The notes: a model not told the origin generated them from the sequence alone. 64,000 bases of DNA from Butyrivibrio sp. (GCA_016291375.1 JAEEXE010000007.1:1-64000); one strand, 5' to 3'. Positions 26,005 to 35,941 are shown, counted from the first letter of the stretch. Translations and numbers: made by a program.

Positions 26005-27048
26005 TTACAGATCCCTCAGCGTCCTGCGGATGCCCTCGGTGAGAGTATAGGTGCCCTGCCAGCCAAGGTTTTCGAGCTTAGTCGCATCAAGTGCGGAATT
26101 ATCCATGGTATTGTAGCTACTCTTCTCCGCATCCGACGGATTCTCAAAAACCACCGAAACTCCGCTCTCCTTTGCAAGCGCCTCTGCTACATCCCTAATA
26201 GACACTATCGCATCCTTATTGGAGATATTGTACGCCTCTCCGCACTCACCCTTTAATAATATGGTCAAAAGAGCAGTCGCACAGTCCAACATATAACAAT
26301 AAGACCTAAGCTGCTCTCCCTTACTCTTCATTACAATATTTCTGCCTGCTGCCGCATCAAAAGTAAATGCAGCGGAAGCTCTTTTATCTGACTCCTTAAT
26401 AGTCGGACCGTAGATATATCCGGGTCTTGCGATCACAACGTCTGCGCCATACTCATTTATATAACAGGAACAAAGAGTCTCTGCGGCTCTCTTACCGTTT
26501 GGATAGCATGACCTTGTGCTCAGAACATCAACGTATCCATAATCAGTTTCTTTTATCATACTTCCGTCAGTCTTCTTTGGAAGTTCCCCGTATACCTCGC
26601 TTGAAGATATGTATAAAAGCCTGCTGCCCTTATTCTTCACGTTAAGATCCAGCATACTCTTTACTCCAACAACATTAGAAAAAAGAGTCTCTGCAGGCTC
26701 TTTAAGGAACATGCCGTTATCTGCGTTGCTGGCAGCATGAATGATATAGTCAGCCTCTACATTCAGCTTGTAGATATAGTTGGCATCAAACTCGACAAAT
26801 CTGACTTCTTCCTCAGAAATCACATCCTTAAATCTCTCAAAAGTTCTCTGCCTGTTTCTACCTGCCAAAGTCAGCTTGATCCCGGCATTTTTCTCCTTGT
26901 TCAAAAAAGAAATAATATCAATAACGGGGGATGCGAGCATGCCCGTCGCCCCCGTTATAAGGATTTTCTTGTTGTATAGTTTTTCTATTTCGGGGATATT
27001 GCCTATACAAGAAGCAATGTCATCCCAATAATCTTTAGTATATTTCAT
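26005..27048 (-). CDS. NAD-dependent sugar epimerase/dehydratase
   Basis: 347 residues of the extended SDR class. The NAD motif ITGATGMLA is near the N terminus, followed by YISSSEVYG and the catalytic YPNGK. Such enzymes epimerise or dehydrate nucleotide sugars for surface polysaccharide. The ATG at 27048 comes one base after the upstream kinase stop and is preferred over a GTG ten codons earlier. It is the last gene of a run that includes the nucleoside kinase. The substrate cannot be told. Confidence 0.85.
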   Translation of the reverse strand: MKYTKDYWDDIASCIGNIPEIEKLYNKKILITGATGMLASPVIDIISFLNKEKNAGIKLTLAGRNRQRTFERFKDVISEEEVRFVEFDANYIYKLNVEADYIIHAASNADNGMFLKEPAETLFSNVVGVKSMLDLNVKNKGSRLLYISSSEVYGELPKKTDGSMIKETDYGYVDVLSTRSCYPNGKRAAETLCSCYINEYGADVVIARPGYIYGPTIKESDKRASAAFTFDAAAGRNIVMKSKGEQLRSYCYMLDCATALLTILLKGECGEAYNISNKDAIVSIRDVAEALAKESGVSVVFENPSDAEKSSYNTMDNSALDATKLENLGWQGTYTLTEGIRRTLRDL

Positions 27049-27049
27049 A

Positions 27050-28705
27050 TCACACCTTGAAGCAGCTTCCGCCCACAAACTCTCTGCATATAGAGTTTCT
27101 TGGAAGCATTGAACTGTCTACGCTCACAAAATAGTCAAGGAACTTAAGAAGTCTTTTTGCCTCGTAGTACTCAGGCTCTCCCTTTTCAATTGAGAAAAGA
27201 AGCGGCTCAGCATAGGGCTTTATTACAGCAAGCTCATAAATCTGAGCTGAGTTAAACATCTCGTCCGCATCCTCCTGGAACGGGAAGATATTCTCCTCTT
27301 CGCCCGCTCTTACGGAATCCCACATGCTGATAGTCTTTTTGGCTGATGCGCCTCTCGTCCTTGCGTCTCTAACGATTCTTCTAAGAAGTCGTCCGTCTGT
27401 TGTGGGGATTCTGTTGTGAGAATCGATGCTAAGAGTTGTAAGTGCGCTTATATATATCTTGAACTTGGACTCTGCGGGAAGAGCATAGGTCATCTTCTCA
27501 TTAAGTCCGTGGATACCTTCGATTACAAGAATGTCGTTTTCTCCAAGCTGAAGGAACTCGCCATTCATTTCTCTTTTGCCCGTAATAAAGTTAAATTCAG
27601 GCATCTCGACGCGCTCACCCTTAAGAAGCCTTCCCATGTCTTCATTGAACTTCTCAATGTCCATAGCTCCCAAGCACTCAAAGTTATAACTTCCGTCGGG
27701 ATTAAGAGGCGTATCCTCTCTGTTTACGAAGTAGTTATCGAGACTGATGGGGTGAGGTACAAGTCCGTAAGTACGAAGCTGTATGGAAAGCCTGTTAGCA
27801 AAGCTGGTCTTACCTGATGAACTGGGGCCTGCTATCATAACAAACTTAACATCCCTGCGATCGTGAATCTTGCAGGCAATCTCTCCGATTCTTCTCTCCT
27901 GAAGAGATTCCTGAACAAGGATCATCTCATTGATCCTACCCTCACATACCTGGTTGTTGAGGTCACCGACATTGTCGATTCCCATCATCGTACCCCAATC
28001 GCTTGCCAGTTTCATTGTGTTAAAGAGCTTGTTCCTATCCTCCATGACAATGAGCTTATCAGGCTCAGATTTAGTCGGAAGAGCGAGCATAATGCCCTCT
28101 CCCTTTCTGTTTATCATGAAGTTCTCAATATATGAGGTATTGGGGAGCATGTAACCATAAAAATAATCATAGAAATCCTGAAGCTTGTAGATATTGATCT
28201 CAGAACTTCTTCTGTATTTCAAAAGAGCTACCTTATCGGTCATACCCTGTTCTCTAAAGATCTCAATGGCATCATCGATAGGAAATACGTTCTTGACGAT
28301 GGGAATTGCCATGTCCACAAGCTCTTTGAATCTGTCTGCAACCTTTTGCACAAACTCATCAGTAGCAACCATGCCATCTCTAAGTGTGCAGTAATAGCTG
28401 TTTCCTATAAGGAATTCAACCTTGGCAGAAGGAGCGCTGTTCTTGCCCTCAACGTCTCTGATAGCCTTGATAAGCATCATTACTGCCGTTCTTCTCATGG
28501 TCTTGTGACCTATATCATCTCCGAAGGTGATAAAAGAAAGTTCGCCGTCCTTTTTAACCTTCTTCATAAGCTCACAGATCTTGCCGTTAAAGATGACTGC
28601 GGCAATCCTGTATCTGAACTCATGCTGATATTCCTTTGCTATCTCCTCGTATGTAGTGCCCTTATCGTACTCTCTTGCTGTTCCGTTTATTTTTATTACA
28701 GGCAT
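27050..28705 (-). CDS. Nucleoside kinase (uridine kinase-like) with TGS/ThrRS-like N terminus
   Basis: 551 residues. The first 60 look like a TGS domain. A segment resembling the editing-associated domain of threonyl-tRNA synthetase follows (VMMLIKAIRDVEG onward). The C-terminal half, from about residue 290, is a phosphoribulokinase/uridine kinase domain with P-loop GPSSSGKTSF and IEGIHGLN. This long form is common in clostridia and annotated as a nucleoside kinase. The true substrate is not proven. It lies between trmK and the epimerase gene. Confidence 0.88.
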   Translation of the reverse strand: MPVIKINGTAREYDKGTTYEEIAKEYQHEFRYRIAAVIFNGKICELMKKVKKDGELSFITFGDDIGHKTMRRTAVMMLIKAIRDVEGKNSAPSAKVEFLIGNSYYCTLRDGMVATDEFVQKVADRFKELVDMAIPIVKNVFPIDDAIEIFREQGMTDKVALLKYRRSSEINIYKLQDFYDYFYGYMLPNTSYIENFMINRKGEGIMLALPTKSEPDKLIVMEDRNKLFNTMKLASDWGTMMGIDNVGDLNNQVCEGRINEMILVQESLQERRIGEIACKIHDRRDVKFVMIAGPSSSGKTSFANRLSIQLRTYGLVPHPISLDNYFVNREDTPLNPDGSYNFECLGAMDIEKFNEDMGRLLKGERVEMPEFNFITGKREMNGEFLQLGENDILVIEGIHGLNEKMTYALPAESKFKIYISALTTLSIDSHNRIPTTDGRLLRRIVRDARTRGASAKKTISMWDSVRAGEEENIFPFQEDADEMFNSAQIYELAVIKPYAEPLLFSIEKGEPEYYEAKRLLKFLDYFVSVDSSMLPRNSICREFVGGSCFKV

Positions 28706-28737
28706 GCTCTTCCCTCCTCTGCGTTTTTAGAATGATT

Positions 28738-29577
28738 TTAAAAAGCAACCTTTAAGATAGTATCAATATAAAAAAGTTCTCTGTTAAGCTCTGCAAGTCT
28801 CCCTGCATGCGTATCTCCGTCAAGATTTTTTACTATTGATTCACTGACTTTTTTGCCATGTAAAAGATATTTCTTCAAAAGAGGATCTGATGATAATATA
28901 TTGTGCTCTCCATATGCGTTACAGATATTAAGGGCATCCTCCTTGGTTACCCCGCCGTTATCACAAAGACGTTCCACCGTCTTATCTAAAAAAGAGCTGC
29001 AGCAGGCACCTTCAGAATTCGTTTTTTTATGATCATCACTGATCGAACGATCTCCTGAAAAGATCACCAGCATGGGAAAATAGTATTTCCCATCCTCGTA
29101 TACGATTTTCTCCTCTGCTATATAGAAACCACTCTCCCTTAGAAAAGCTCTGAACTCACATAGCTCCGACTGGGGTTGTAATACACCGATTTTTATTCCA
29201 AGCTCGGCCACATCGGCATCCGTTATGATACGCTTCATGAGATCTCCTCCCATTCCTGCGATCACAACGCTGTCAGCCTCGCCCTTCTTAAGTTCTTTTA
29301 ATCCGTCAGATAATCTTGTGGCTATTCTTTCCTCTAATCCATGCTCCCTTATGTTGGCTAAAGCCCCGGAAAGAGGCCCCTTACGGACATCCATAGCTAT
29401 GCAGGAAGAAGAGATATCTTTTTCCGCAAGGTAGATGGATATGTATCCGTGGTCACAACCAACATCCGCTGTGCGAAGCTGTTTCCCTTCATATTCCGGA
29501 AGATATTTTCCTGCCCGGGAGAGCATGTCAGCAATGGTTATAAGACGCTCTGACATCTTAATTTCAACACTGTTCAT
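28738..29577 (-). CDS. trmK: tRNA (adenine22-N1)-methyltransferase
   Basis: A SAM-dependent enzyme making m1A22 in tRNA. It is about 279 residues, with the SAM site ADVGCDHGYISIYLAE and the following VVIAGMGGDLM of the TrmK family, then a helical C-terminal part. It follows rpoD closely, an arrangement common in Firmicutes, where trmK sits just after sigA. The start is uncertain (29577, a TTG at 29595, or MSERL further in). A Cys/Ser-rich linker in the middle is longer than usual. Confidence 0.88.
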   Translation of the reverse strand: MNSVEIKMSERLITIADMLSRAGKYLPEYEGKQLRTADVGCDHGYISIYLAEKDISSSCIAMDVRKGPLSGALANIREHGLEERIATRLSDGLKELKKGEADSVVIAGMGGDLMKRIITDADVAELGIKIGVLQPQSELCEFRAFLRESGFYIAEEKIVYEDGKYYFPMLVIFSGDRSISDDHKKTNSEGACCSSFLDKTVERLCDNGGVTKEDALNICNAYGEHNILSSDPLLKKYLLHGKKVSESIVKNLDGDTHAGRLAELNRELFYIDTILKVAF

Positions 29578-29591
29578 ATATATGCCACTTA

Positions 29592-31436
29592 TCAATCAAG
29601 ATAGTCCTTGAGCTTGCGGCTGCGGCTGGGATGACGAAGCTTACGAAGAGCCTTGGCCTCAATCTGTCTGATACGCTCACGAGTAACGTTGAACTCCTTA
29701 CCAACTTCTTCAAGTGTTCTTGCTCTTCCGTCATCAAGACCGAAACGAAGTCGAAGAACCTTCTGCTCACGCTCTGTAAGAGTTCCAAGTACCTCAACAA
29801 GCTGCTCCTTCAAAAGAGTAAATGCAGCAGCGTCTGCAGGTACAGGAACGTTGTCGTCCTGAATGAAATCACCAAGATGGCTGTCTTCCTCTTCACCGAT
29901 AGGTGTCTCAAGGGATACAGGCTCCTGTGATATCTTAAGTATCTCGCGAACACGCTCAACAGGCATATTCATCTCTTTTGCAACTTCCTCAGGAAGAGGC
30001 TCACGTCCAAGCTCCTGGAGAAGCTGACGGCTTACACGAATGAGCTTGTTGATAGTCTCAACCATGTGTACAGGAATACGGATAGTTCTTGCCTGGTCCG
30101 CAATAGCTCTTGTGATAGCCTGTCTGATCCACCATGTAGCGTATGTTGAGAACTTGAATCCCTTACGGAAATCAAACTTCTCTACGGCCTTGATAAGACC
30201 AAGGTTACCTTCCTGAATAAGATCAAGGAAAAGCATTCCTCTACCTACATATCTTTTGGCAATACTTACAACAAGACGAAGGTTAGCCTCAGCAAGACGC
30301 TTCTTGGCCTCCTCTCCCTCGTAGATAATCTGATCAAGCTCTTTTTTCCTAGCTGCTGTGATCTTACCAGCTTCCTTGTCATCTGCGATCTCCTTGGTAG
30401 CCTCAACTCCGGCTTCCATAGCCTTGGCAAGCTCAATCTCCTGATCTGCTGTAAGAAGCGGAACCTTACCGATTTCCTTAAGGTACATTCTTACGGGATC
30501 TTCGATGCTGATTCCGTCGGGAACGGAGAGATCGATGTTCTCCATATCCACTTCTTCATCTTCATTAAGGATCATATCGTCGTCATCGGGAATATCATCC
30601 TCATCTGACTCTGATACTCTAAGTACGTCGATTCCCGAATTTTCAAGAACCTCAAGAACGTTATCAAGCTGCTCCTCATTGAGGTTAAGCTCTGTGAAGA
30701 AATCGCTTATCTCTGCATATTCAAGGACATTTTTCTTTTTCTTTGCAAGGGCAAGGATCTCTTTTATCTTCTGTGCAAAAAGCTCCTTAGTAGCCTCGTC
30801 AAGCTCTCCGCTGTTACCCTTAGCGTCCTGCTCTTTGCCCTTTTCATCTTTCTTGGAAGCTTTCTTGCCTGCCTTTGCAGCCTTCTCTTCTTTTGCCTTA
30901 GGTGCTTCAGCAGCCTTTGTAGCCTTCTTGGCAGCTGTCTCTTTTACTTCTTCCTTGGCTGTCTCTTTCTTAGCAGATGTTTTCTTTGCAGGAGTTTCCT
31001 TAGCAGTCTCCTTCTTGGTTGCTGCTTTACCTGTCTCTGCCTTCTTGGCTGCTTCCTTCTTAGCAGGAGCTTCTTTTGCAGTCTCTTTCTTGGTTGCTGC
31101 CTTTGCTACTGTCTTCTTAGCTGTTTCCTTCTTGGCTGCAGCTTCCTTAGCTGTCTCCTTCTTAGCCGCAGTCTTCTTGGTCTCTTCCTTCTTTGCTGTC
31201 TCTTTCTTGGTAGTAGTCTTCTTAACTTCTTCTTTCTTTGATGCCACTTTCTTTGTAACCGTCTCTTTCTTATTATCTTTTTTGGCTGCTGCCTTCCCTG
31301 TCTCCTCTTTCTTTACAGGAGCTTTCTTAGTTGTCTCTTTCTTAGTTGTCTCCTTCTTGGCAGTAGTCTTTGAAGCAGTCTTTGCTGCTGTCTTTTTTGT
31401 TTCTTTCTCTTTACTCTCCGCAACTTTTTTAGCCAT
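29592..31436 (-). CDS. rpoD: Primary sigma factor with a long lysine-rich N-terminal extension
   Basis: The housekeeping sigma-70 factor, directing RNA polymerase to TTGACA/TATAAT promoters. From about residue 212 it has region 1.1-like sequence ([26 protein letters not shown]), an acidic stretch, and then regions 1.2 to 4, including the region 2 core [17 protein letters not shown] and [11 protein letters not shown], and the region 4 helix-turn-helix [27 protein letters not shown]. Residues 1 to about 208 are a low-complexity tail of Lys, Ala, Thr and Glu in KKETAKK-like units, absent from B. subtilis SigA (371 residues) and reminiscent of histone H1 tails. The ATG at 31436 includes it in frame. 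It follows dnaG in the standard macromolecular synthesis order. Confidence 0.96.
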   Translation of the reverse strand: MAKKVAESKEKETKKTAAKTASKTTAKKETTKKETTKKAPVKKEETGKAAAKKDNKKETVTKKVASKKEEVKKTTTKKETAKKEETKKTAAKKETAKEAAAKKETAKKTVAKAATKKETAKEAPAKKEAAKKAETGKAATKKETAKETPAKKTSAKKETAKEEVKETAAKKATKAAEAPKAKEEKAAKAGKKASKKDEKGKEQDAKGNSGELDEATKELFAQKIKEILALAKKKKNVLEYAEISDFFTELNLNEEQLDNVLEVLENSGIDVLRVSESDEDDIPDDDDMILNEDEEVDMENIDLSVPDGISIEDPVRMYLKEIGKVPLLTADQEIELAKAMEAGVEATKEIADDKEAGKITAARKKELDQIIYEGEEAKKRLAEANLRLVVSIAKRYVGRGMLFLDLIQEGNLGLIKAVEKFDFRKGFKFSTYATWWIRQAITRAIADQARTIRIPVHMVETINKLIRVSRQLLQELGREPLPEEVAKEMNMPVERVREILKISQEPVSLETPIGEEEDSHLGDFIQDDNVPVPADAAAFTLLKEQLVEVLGTLTEREQKVLRLRFGLDDGRARTLEEVGKEFNVTRERIRQIEAKALRKLRHPSRSRKLKDYLD

Positions 31437-31528
31437 TGTAATCTTCCTTTTCGAAATTATTCTCTCTAACTCTTAAGTACTTGTGTCTGATAAAAAAGTC
31501 TATTTATAATGCGTTAAATCTTCCGGCG

Positions 31529-33307
31529 TCAATCATCCGGTGAAATATCTGCGTTTGTCAGCTTCTCGAGGTCTTTTTTGCCCTGAATGGTCTTTTGCAA
31601 AAACTGCGGATCATCAGGTTTAAGCTCTTTCTTTTGCCTCTCGTATCCCGCAAGCTTAACACCGCATATTATGTCATGGAACGCTTTCCTTCGCTGCTCT
31701 TTGGTCTCTATCTCTATAAGATTGGTGTTGAACATCTCGGCAACCTTGCCGTGTTCCTCTTCATCGGTAAACCTATCAAGTATAGAAGCAGGTGAAAAAG
31801 TTCCCTGTGACATGCCTTCAAACAATTCCTTCGCAACGCTCCTGTACAGATCGTCCGAAAAATCTTCCGGAGTGATCCACTTGGCAACCTTCGGGAATAT
31901 CCCCGGTTCATCTGTAAGCCAGGTGAGCAGAAGTCTCTGGTTTTTCTTAGCTCCGTCCTCCGGCGTCGTCTTTTTCTGAATACCGGATTTGGGTCTATCA
32001 TAAGTCTTTATCATTCCGCCCTGTGCCGCATAAGAGGTAACTAGCTTACGCAGGTCATCGATGGCTATGTTATACTTTGCAGCCACAGCCTCAATGTAGT
32101 TCTCCCTCTCGAGCGCCTCTTCAAACTCACAGAGCTTCTTGGCAACTTCTTTGTAGAAATCGGTCTTGGATTCCGGATCCGACATATCGTGGGCCTCTTC
32201 CATAATCCGTATCTCAAAGAAGAATGTGTTCTCAGCGTTCTTGATCCGCTCTTCAAAAGCTTCTTTTCCAAGGTTCTTGATGAATTCATCGGGATCCTTG
32301 TAAGGCTTAAGGTTTAATACCTTGCCCCGAAGCCCCGCTTCCTTCAAGATCTTGATGCCTCGAAGAGCCGCTTTGGTTCCGGCTTCATCGCTGTCATAGG
32401 ACAGTATGACTTCATCCGTATACCGCTTAAGTATCATTGCCTGCCCTGTGGTAAATGCCGTTCCAAGGGAAGCAACCGCCATGTTAAACCCTGCCTGATG
32501 CATGGCAATAACATCCATATAGCCCTCGCAGATTATCATGTAACCTGCCCTGGCATTCTTGGCATAGTTAAGGCCAAATAGGTTCCTGCTCTTATCAAAA
32601 ATGAGTGTTTCCGGGGAATTGAGATACTTGGGCTTGCCATCTCCCATGACTCGTCCGCCGAAGCCGATAACCTTCTGCGATGCGTCCTGAATCGGGAACA
32701 TAACCCTGTTCCAGAACTTATCATGGGTGCCCATCTTCTCATCGTGGGAAGCAAGTCCCGCATCGATTATCTGAGAATCGCTGTATCCCAGCCCCTTAAG
32801 ATGATCAACAAGGTCATGACTGGAAACATTGGCATATCCAAGTCCGAAATGCTGCATGGTCTCATCCGTCAGCTTTCTTTCCCGGAAATACTCCATTCCC
32901 TTCTGCCCCGTCTTACCCCTTAGCTGATAGTAGTAATACTTGGCAGCCTCCTTGTTGATATCAAGAAGAATCTGTTTTTTATCACGCATGGCCTTCACGG
33001 CCGGAGAATTATCCTCATCCGGAAGCTGCATGCCGGCATTCTCCGCCAGTTGCTTAACAGCCTCCTGAAATGTTAAGTTGTCATATTTCATCAAAAAAGT
33101 GATGACATTCCCGCCGGCTCCGCAACCAAAGCAATAGAACATCTGCTTTTGCTGCGATACTGAAAAGGAGCCTGATTTTTCATTGTGAAAAGGACAAAGC
33201 CCAAAGTAGTTGGCGCCTTTTTTCTGTAAGTGAACGTACTGCCCAACCACATCCACAATGTCGTTTCGGGAGCGCACCTCTTCTATAAATTCATCTGAGT
33301 AGCGCAA
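31529..33307 (-). CDS. dnaG: DNA primase
   Basis: Makes RNA primers at replication forks. The CHC2 zinc-binding domain (CPFHNEKSGSFSV, CFGCGAGG) comes first, then the primase core, the TOPRIM domain (ICEGYMDVIAMHQAG, SYDSDEAGTKAA), and a C-terminal DnaB-binding region. The most likely start is the TTG at 33307, with AGGAGA upstream, giving 592 residues and the typical MRYSDEFIEEVRSRNDIV start. An upstream start would add 19 atypical residues. It lies between dgt and rpoD. Confidence 0.95.
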   Translation of the reverse strand: MRYSDEFIEEVRSRNDIVDVVGQYVHLQKKGANYFGLCPFHNEKSGSFSVSQQKQMFYCFGCGAGGNVITFLMKYDNLTFQEAVKQLAENAGMQLPDEDNSPAVKAMRDKKQILLDINKEAAKYYYYQLRGKTGQKGMEYFRERKLTDETMQHFGLGYANVSSHDLVDHLKGLGYSDSQIIDAGLASHDEKMGTHDKFWNRVMFPIQDASQKVIGFGGRVMGDGKPKYLNSPETLIFDKSRNLFGLNYAKNARAGYMIICEGYMDVIAMHQAGFNMAVASLGTAFTTGQAMILKRYTDEVILSYDSDEAGTKAALRGIKILKEAGLRGKVLNLKPYKDPDEFIKNLGKEAFEERIKNAENTFFFEIRIMEEAHDMSDPESKTDFYKEVAKKLCEFEEALERENYIEAVAAKYNIAIDDLRKLVTSYAAQGGMIKTYDRPKSGIQKKTTPEDGAKKNQRLLLTWLTDEPGIFPKVAKWITPEDFSDDLYRSVAKELFEGMSQGTFSPASILDRFTDEEEHGKVAEMFNTNLIEIETKEQRRKAFHDIICGVKLAGYERQKKELKPDDPQFLQKTIQGKKDLEKLTNADISPDD

Positions 33308-33395
33308 ATTATGGTCTCCTACTGTTAGTATTGGATCAGGCAAAAGACCTGTAGTCCTGCCCAAAAAACTTTTTTCAAATGATCAGCCCTAATAT

Positions 33396-34403
33396 TTACA
33401 GCACTGTCCATGACTTGGGAATATAGACTTCCTCAAAGACTGAAACAGCATATCTGTCAGTCATTGAACTTACATAGTCACAGACAATCCTCTCTTTGGT
33501 CTCACCGTTATCCATCATAGCTTTGAGATAATCGGGAAGCTTATCTACATGATCAAGATAATAACCGTAAAGAATCTTGATCATCTCCTCAACCTTGCCC
33601 TCCTGCCCTTTGGCTATTGGATTGGTATAAACATTTTCAAACATAAATTCACGAAGCTCGATAAAAGCGCTGTACACTTCCTCCGACATGGTGATATCGT
33701 CCTTGCCCATGCTGGTGGCAATAATGTCATGGATGAAAGTATCAAGCCATTCTCCGTTGGTATAGCCAATTATCTTGGCAAGCCTGTCGGGAACGTCCTT
33801 CTCCTTCATAATGCCGCCCCTTATGGCGTCGTCCATATCGTGATGCATATATGCGATCTTATCAGAGAGCCTTACCACCTTGCCCTCAAGGGTTGCCGGT
33901 GTGAGGTTGAGTTCATGATTAAGTATGCCATCTCTAACTTCCCAGGTAAGGTTCATGCCCTGGCCATAGTTCTCAAGTATCTCTACTATCCTAAGGCTCT
34001 GCTCGTTGTGCCTAAATCCCCCGGGATTGACTTCGTTAAGCGCCCTCTCTCCCGCATGTCCGAAGGGAGTGTGTCCAAGATCGTGACCAAGTGCTATTGC
34101 CTCAGTCAGATCCTCATTAAGCAAAAGAGCCTTCGCAATAGTCCTGGCATTCTGCGAAACCTCCAAAGTATGCGTCATACGAGTCCTATAGTGATCTCCG
34201 TCCGGAGACAAAAAGACCTGGGTCTTATCCTTGAGGCGCCTAAAAGACTTGGAATACAAAATCCTATCTCTGTCCCTCTGAAAACAAGGCCTGATGTCGC
34301 ACTGCTTTTCTTCTTTTTCTCTTCCTCTGGAATTCATGCTAAGAGTTGCATGCTTACTTAAGAAATTTTTTTCTCTTTCTTCGAGTTGTTTTCGAATATT
34401 CAA
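33396..34403 (-). CDS. dgt: Deoxyguanosinetriphosphate triphosphohydrolase-like protein
   Basis: 335 residues of the HD superfamily, splitting dNTPs to nucleoside and triphosphate. Motifs are YSKSFRRLKDKTQVF, RMTHTLEVSQNARTIA and the HD pair GHDLGHTPFGHAGE. A TTG start at 34403 fits the usual N terminus (NIRKQLEERE). It is upstream of dnaG, a common Lachnospiraceae arrangement linking dNTP control with primase and sigma factor. Confidence 0.93.
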   Translation of the reverse strand: MNIRKQLEEREKNFLSKHATLSMNSRGREKEEKQCDIRPCFQRDRDRILYSKSFRRLKDKTQVFLSPDGDHYRTRMTHTLEVSQNARTIAKALLLNEDLTEAIALGHDLGHTPFGHAGERALNEVNPGGFRHNEQSLRIVEILENYGQGMNLTWEVRDGILNHELNLTPATLEGKVVRLSDKIAYMHHDMDDAIRGGIMKEKDVPDRLAKIIGYTNGEWLDTFIHDIIATSMGKDDITMSEEVYSAFIELREFMFENVYTNPIAKGQEGKVEEMIKILYGYYLDHVDKLPDYLKAMMDNGETKERIVCDYVSSMTDRYAVSVFEEVYIPKSWTVL

Positions 34404-34474
34404 GGCTTATCTTCTTTCTGAGTTTGTCGTGTATGGCGTATTGTAGTAAATCCGAAGGTTTTCCTATTCAATAA

Positions 34475-34508
34475 AAAACCCACATCTATAATATTCGACG
34501 TGGGTTTT
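34475..34508 (-). terminator. Terminator upstream of dgt, after the 103-residue gene
   Basis: Stem AAAACCCAC/GTGGGTTTT with a 16-nt loop is followed on the minus strand by T-rich sequence. It ends the small-gene cluster at 34.5-36 kb. Confidence 0.8.
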
Positions 34509-34543
34509 CTAATTCCTTTTTTTGTTTTTCAAATTTTTTTGTT

Positions 34544-34855
34544 TTATTTGGTCCATTCATCAATACGGCTCTCGTACTGCCCATTGATCCACTCAACGGC
34601 CTTTTCAAGCCCTTCCTGCGAAACTTCAAAATGCTCGCTGGTTTTAAGGTTGTCAGCGGTGTGAGCATAGGCATTGGGCTCAGGCCATACCGTAGCCATA
34701 AGAGTTGCCGGGCCTCTTTGGTCCACCGGAACAAACTTGACGTTCTCAAGGGGTTCCCTGGCAAGCCTGTATCTCATTCCCTTGTAGCTGCCAAAGTACG
34801 CCTCTCCGTATTCATAATGTGACAGATTAAAAAAACTGCTTAATTCAATTGCCAT
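34544..34855 (-). CDS. Unknown small protein, 103 residues
   Basis: A soluble protein of balanced composition with many aromatics (YEYGEAYFGSYKGMRYRLAREP). No signal peptide, membrane segment or known motif is seen. It starts five bases after the stop of the repeat protein gene at 34861, so the two are probably co-transcribed. I cannot assign a function. Confidence 0.7.
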   Translation of the reverse strand: MAIELSSFFNLSHYEYGEAYFGSYKGMRYRLAREPLENVKFVPVDQRGPATLMATVWPEPNAYAHTADNLKTSEHFEVSQEGLEKAVEWINGQYESRIDEWTK

Positions 34856-34860
34856 AGCTA

Positions 34861-35526
34861 TTAAAACTCAACTTTTCCCGTATCCTGATGATTAACCACA
34901 TAGTATGCGGCATTGTCTGAAGGCTTGATGTAGACCTGAATCTCTTTAATGTCGGTCATCTTATTGCCCTTTGCGATATAATCAGCCTTAGCTCTTTCAA
35001 CAATATCAGTTGTCCTTACTTCGTGGTGATTGTACTGAACAAAGACCTCTTCTTTGCATTTGCGCTTTGCTGCACTCTTGCTGATGTCGTTTCCTACATT
35101 CTTGGCAACGTCCGCAGCCTTCTTGGAGCTCTTTTTAACAGCTTCTGCAGCGGGAGCCGCCTTCTCTTTTGCCTTATTAATATAGGGCTCTGCCTTGGTC
35201 TTAAGATCGTTGTATATGGGCTCTGCCTTAGCCTTGACGCCATCGTAAACAGGCTCTGCCTTTGAAAGGATATCCTTGTAGACGGGCTCTGCCTTGGCCT
35301 TGATATCATTGTAAACAGGCTCCGCTTTAGCCTTAATGTCATTGTAAACAGGCTCCGCTTTGGCCTTAATGTCATTTATATAAGGTTCTGCCTTGTCCAT
35401 GTAGGGCTTGGCTGCGCTCTTAACGTCTCTTATAACAGGCTCAGCCGCCTTGATCACGGGCTCAGCTGCCTTGGTTACTTCTTTTGCAATCTCTTTAAAA
35501 GTTTCTTCTGCTGATTTCTTTCCCAT
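34861..35526 (-). CDS. Repeat protein with 11-residue helical repeats and a DUF6465-like C terminus
   Basis: 221 residues. From about 20 to 120 the protein is built of an 11-residue unit close to PVYNDIKAKAE, repeated about eight times with little variation; the DNA repeats with a 33-bp period. Such 11-mers form long amphipathic helices like those of apolipoproteins, LEA proteins and phasins. The Ala/Lys-rich segment 120-155 leads to a folded domain (about 156-221, CKEEVFVQYNHHEVRT to YYVVNHQDTGKVEF) resembling DUF6465. It is co-transcribed with a membrane coiled-coil gene and the 103-residue gene. A lipid-surface or scaffold role is inferred. Confidence 0.8.
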   Translation of the reverse strand: MGKKSAEETFKEIAKEVTKAAEPVIKAAEPVIRDVKSAAKPYMDKAEPYINDIKAKAEPVYNDIKAKAEPVYNDIKAKAEPVYKDILSKAEPVYDGVKAKAEPIYNDLKTKAEPYINKAKEKAAPAAEAVKKSSKKAADVAKNVGNDISKSAAKRKCKEEVFVQYNHHEVRTTDIVERAKADYIAKGNKMTDIKEIQVYIKPSDNAAYYVVNHQDTGKVEF

Positions 35527-35539
35527 TATAATCCTCCCA

Positions 35540-35941
35540 TTATCTGAACTTATTCATGAAAGTTGCCATAGGTCCCACTGCGTCCTGAAGGTCTGTGATA
35601 GCCTTATTAAGTCCTTCAAAATCAATCTCTGAAAGGGATTTAACGGCACCTGCAAGATTCGCACCGTTATCATCAACAAGCTTGTTCATGTTCTCACTGG
35701 CTTTAAGGATGCTCTCACTCATAGTGTCAACGTTCTTAAGAGATTCCTCAGCCTTGGTGGCAACATTGTTTATATGTGACAACGTAGTGCTGACCTTGGG
35801 AACAACTATAAGCATGCATAAAACAAGCACTGCCAGCATTCCTGCAAGGCAATATGTAGATATTTTACGGTAAAAAAGATTTTTCTTGGAAAGGTCCCTT
35901 ATTTCCGCAAGAATCGCGGAATCGTTCTGATTCTCTCCCAT
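35540..35941 (-). CDS. Small membrane protein with coiled coil
   Basis: About 133 residues: a short cytoplasmic part, one membrane segment (CLAGMLAVLVLCMLIVV), then a coiled coil of about 80 residues (VSTTLSHINNVATKAEESLKNV and on). The start at 35941 has AGGAGG nine bases upstream and is preferred over one seven codons earlier. It is the first gene of a three-gene cluster with the 11-mer repeat protein. The function is unknown; an envelope scaffold is possible. Confidence 0.75.
   Translation of the reverse strand: MGENQNDSAILAEIRDLSKKNLFYRKISTYCLAGMLAVLVLCMLIVVPKVSTTLSHINNVATKAEESLKNVDTMSESILKASENMNKLVDDNGANLAGAVKSLSEIDFEGLNKAITDLQDAVGPMATFMNKFR

Noticed and set aside
30505..31476. 323-codon open frame on the plus strand opposite rpoD
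   Set aside because: It mirrors the Lys/Ala/Thr repeat codons of the sigma factor tail and the region 1 sequence, yielding Phe/Leu/Ser/Val-rich nonsense. There is no ribosome binding site or family signal, and rpoD is certain.
33549..34361. 270-codon open frame on the plus strand
   Set aside because: Lies wholly inside dgt on the other strand; no recognisable motif.
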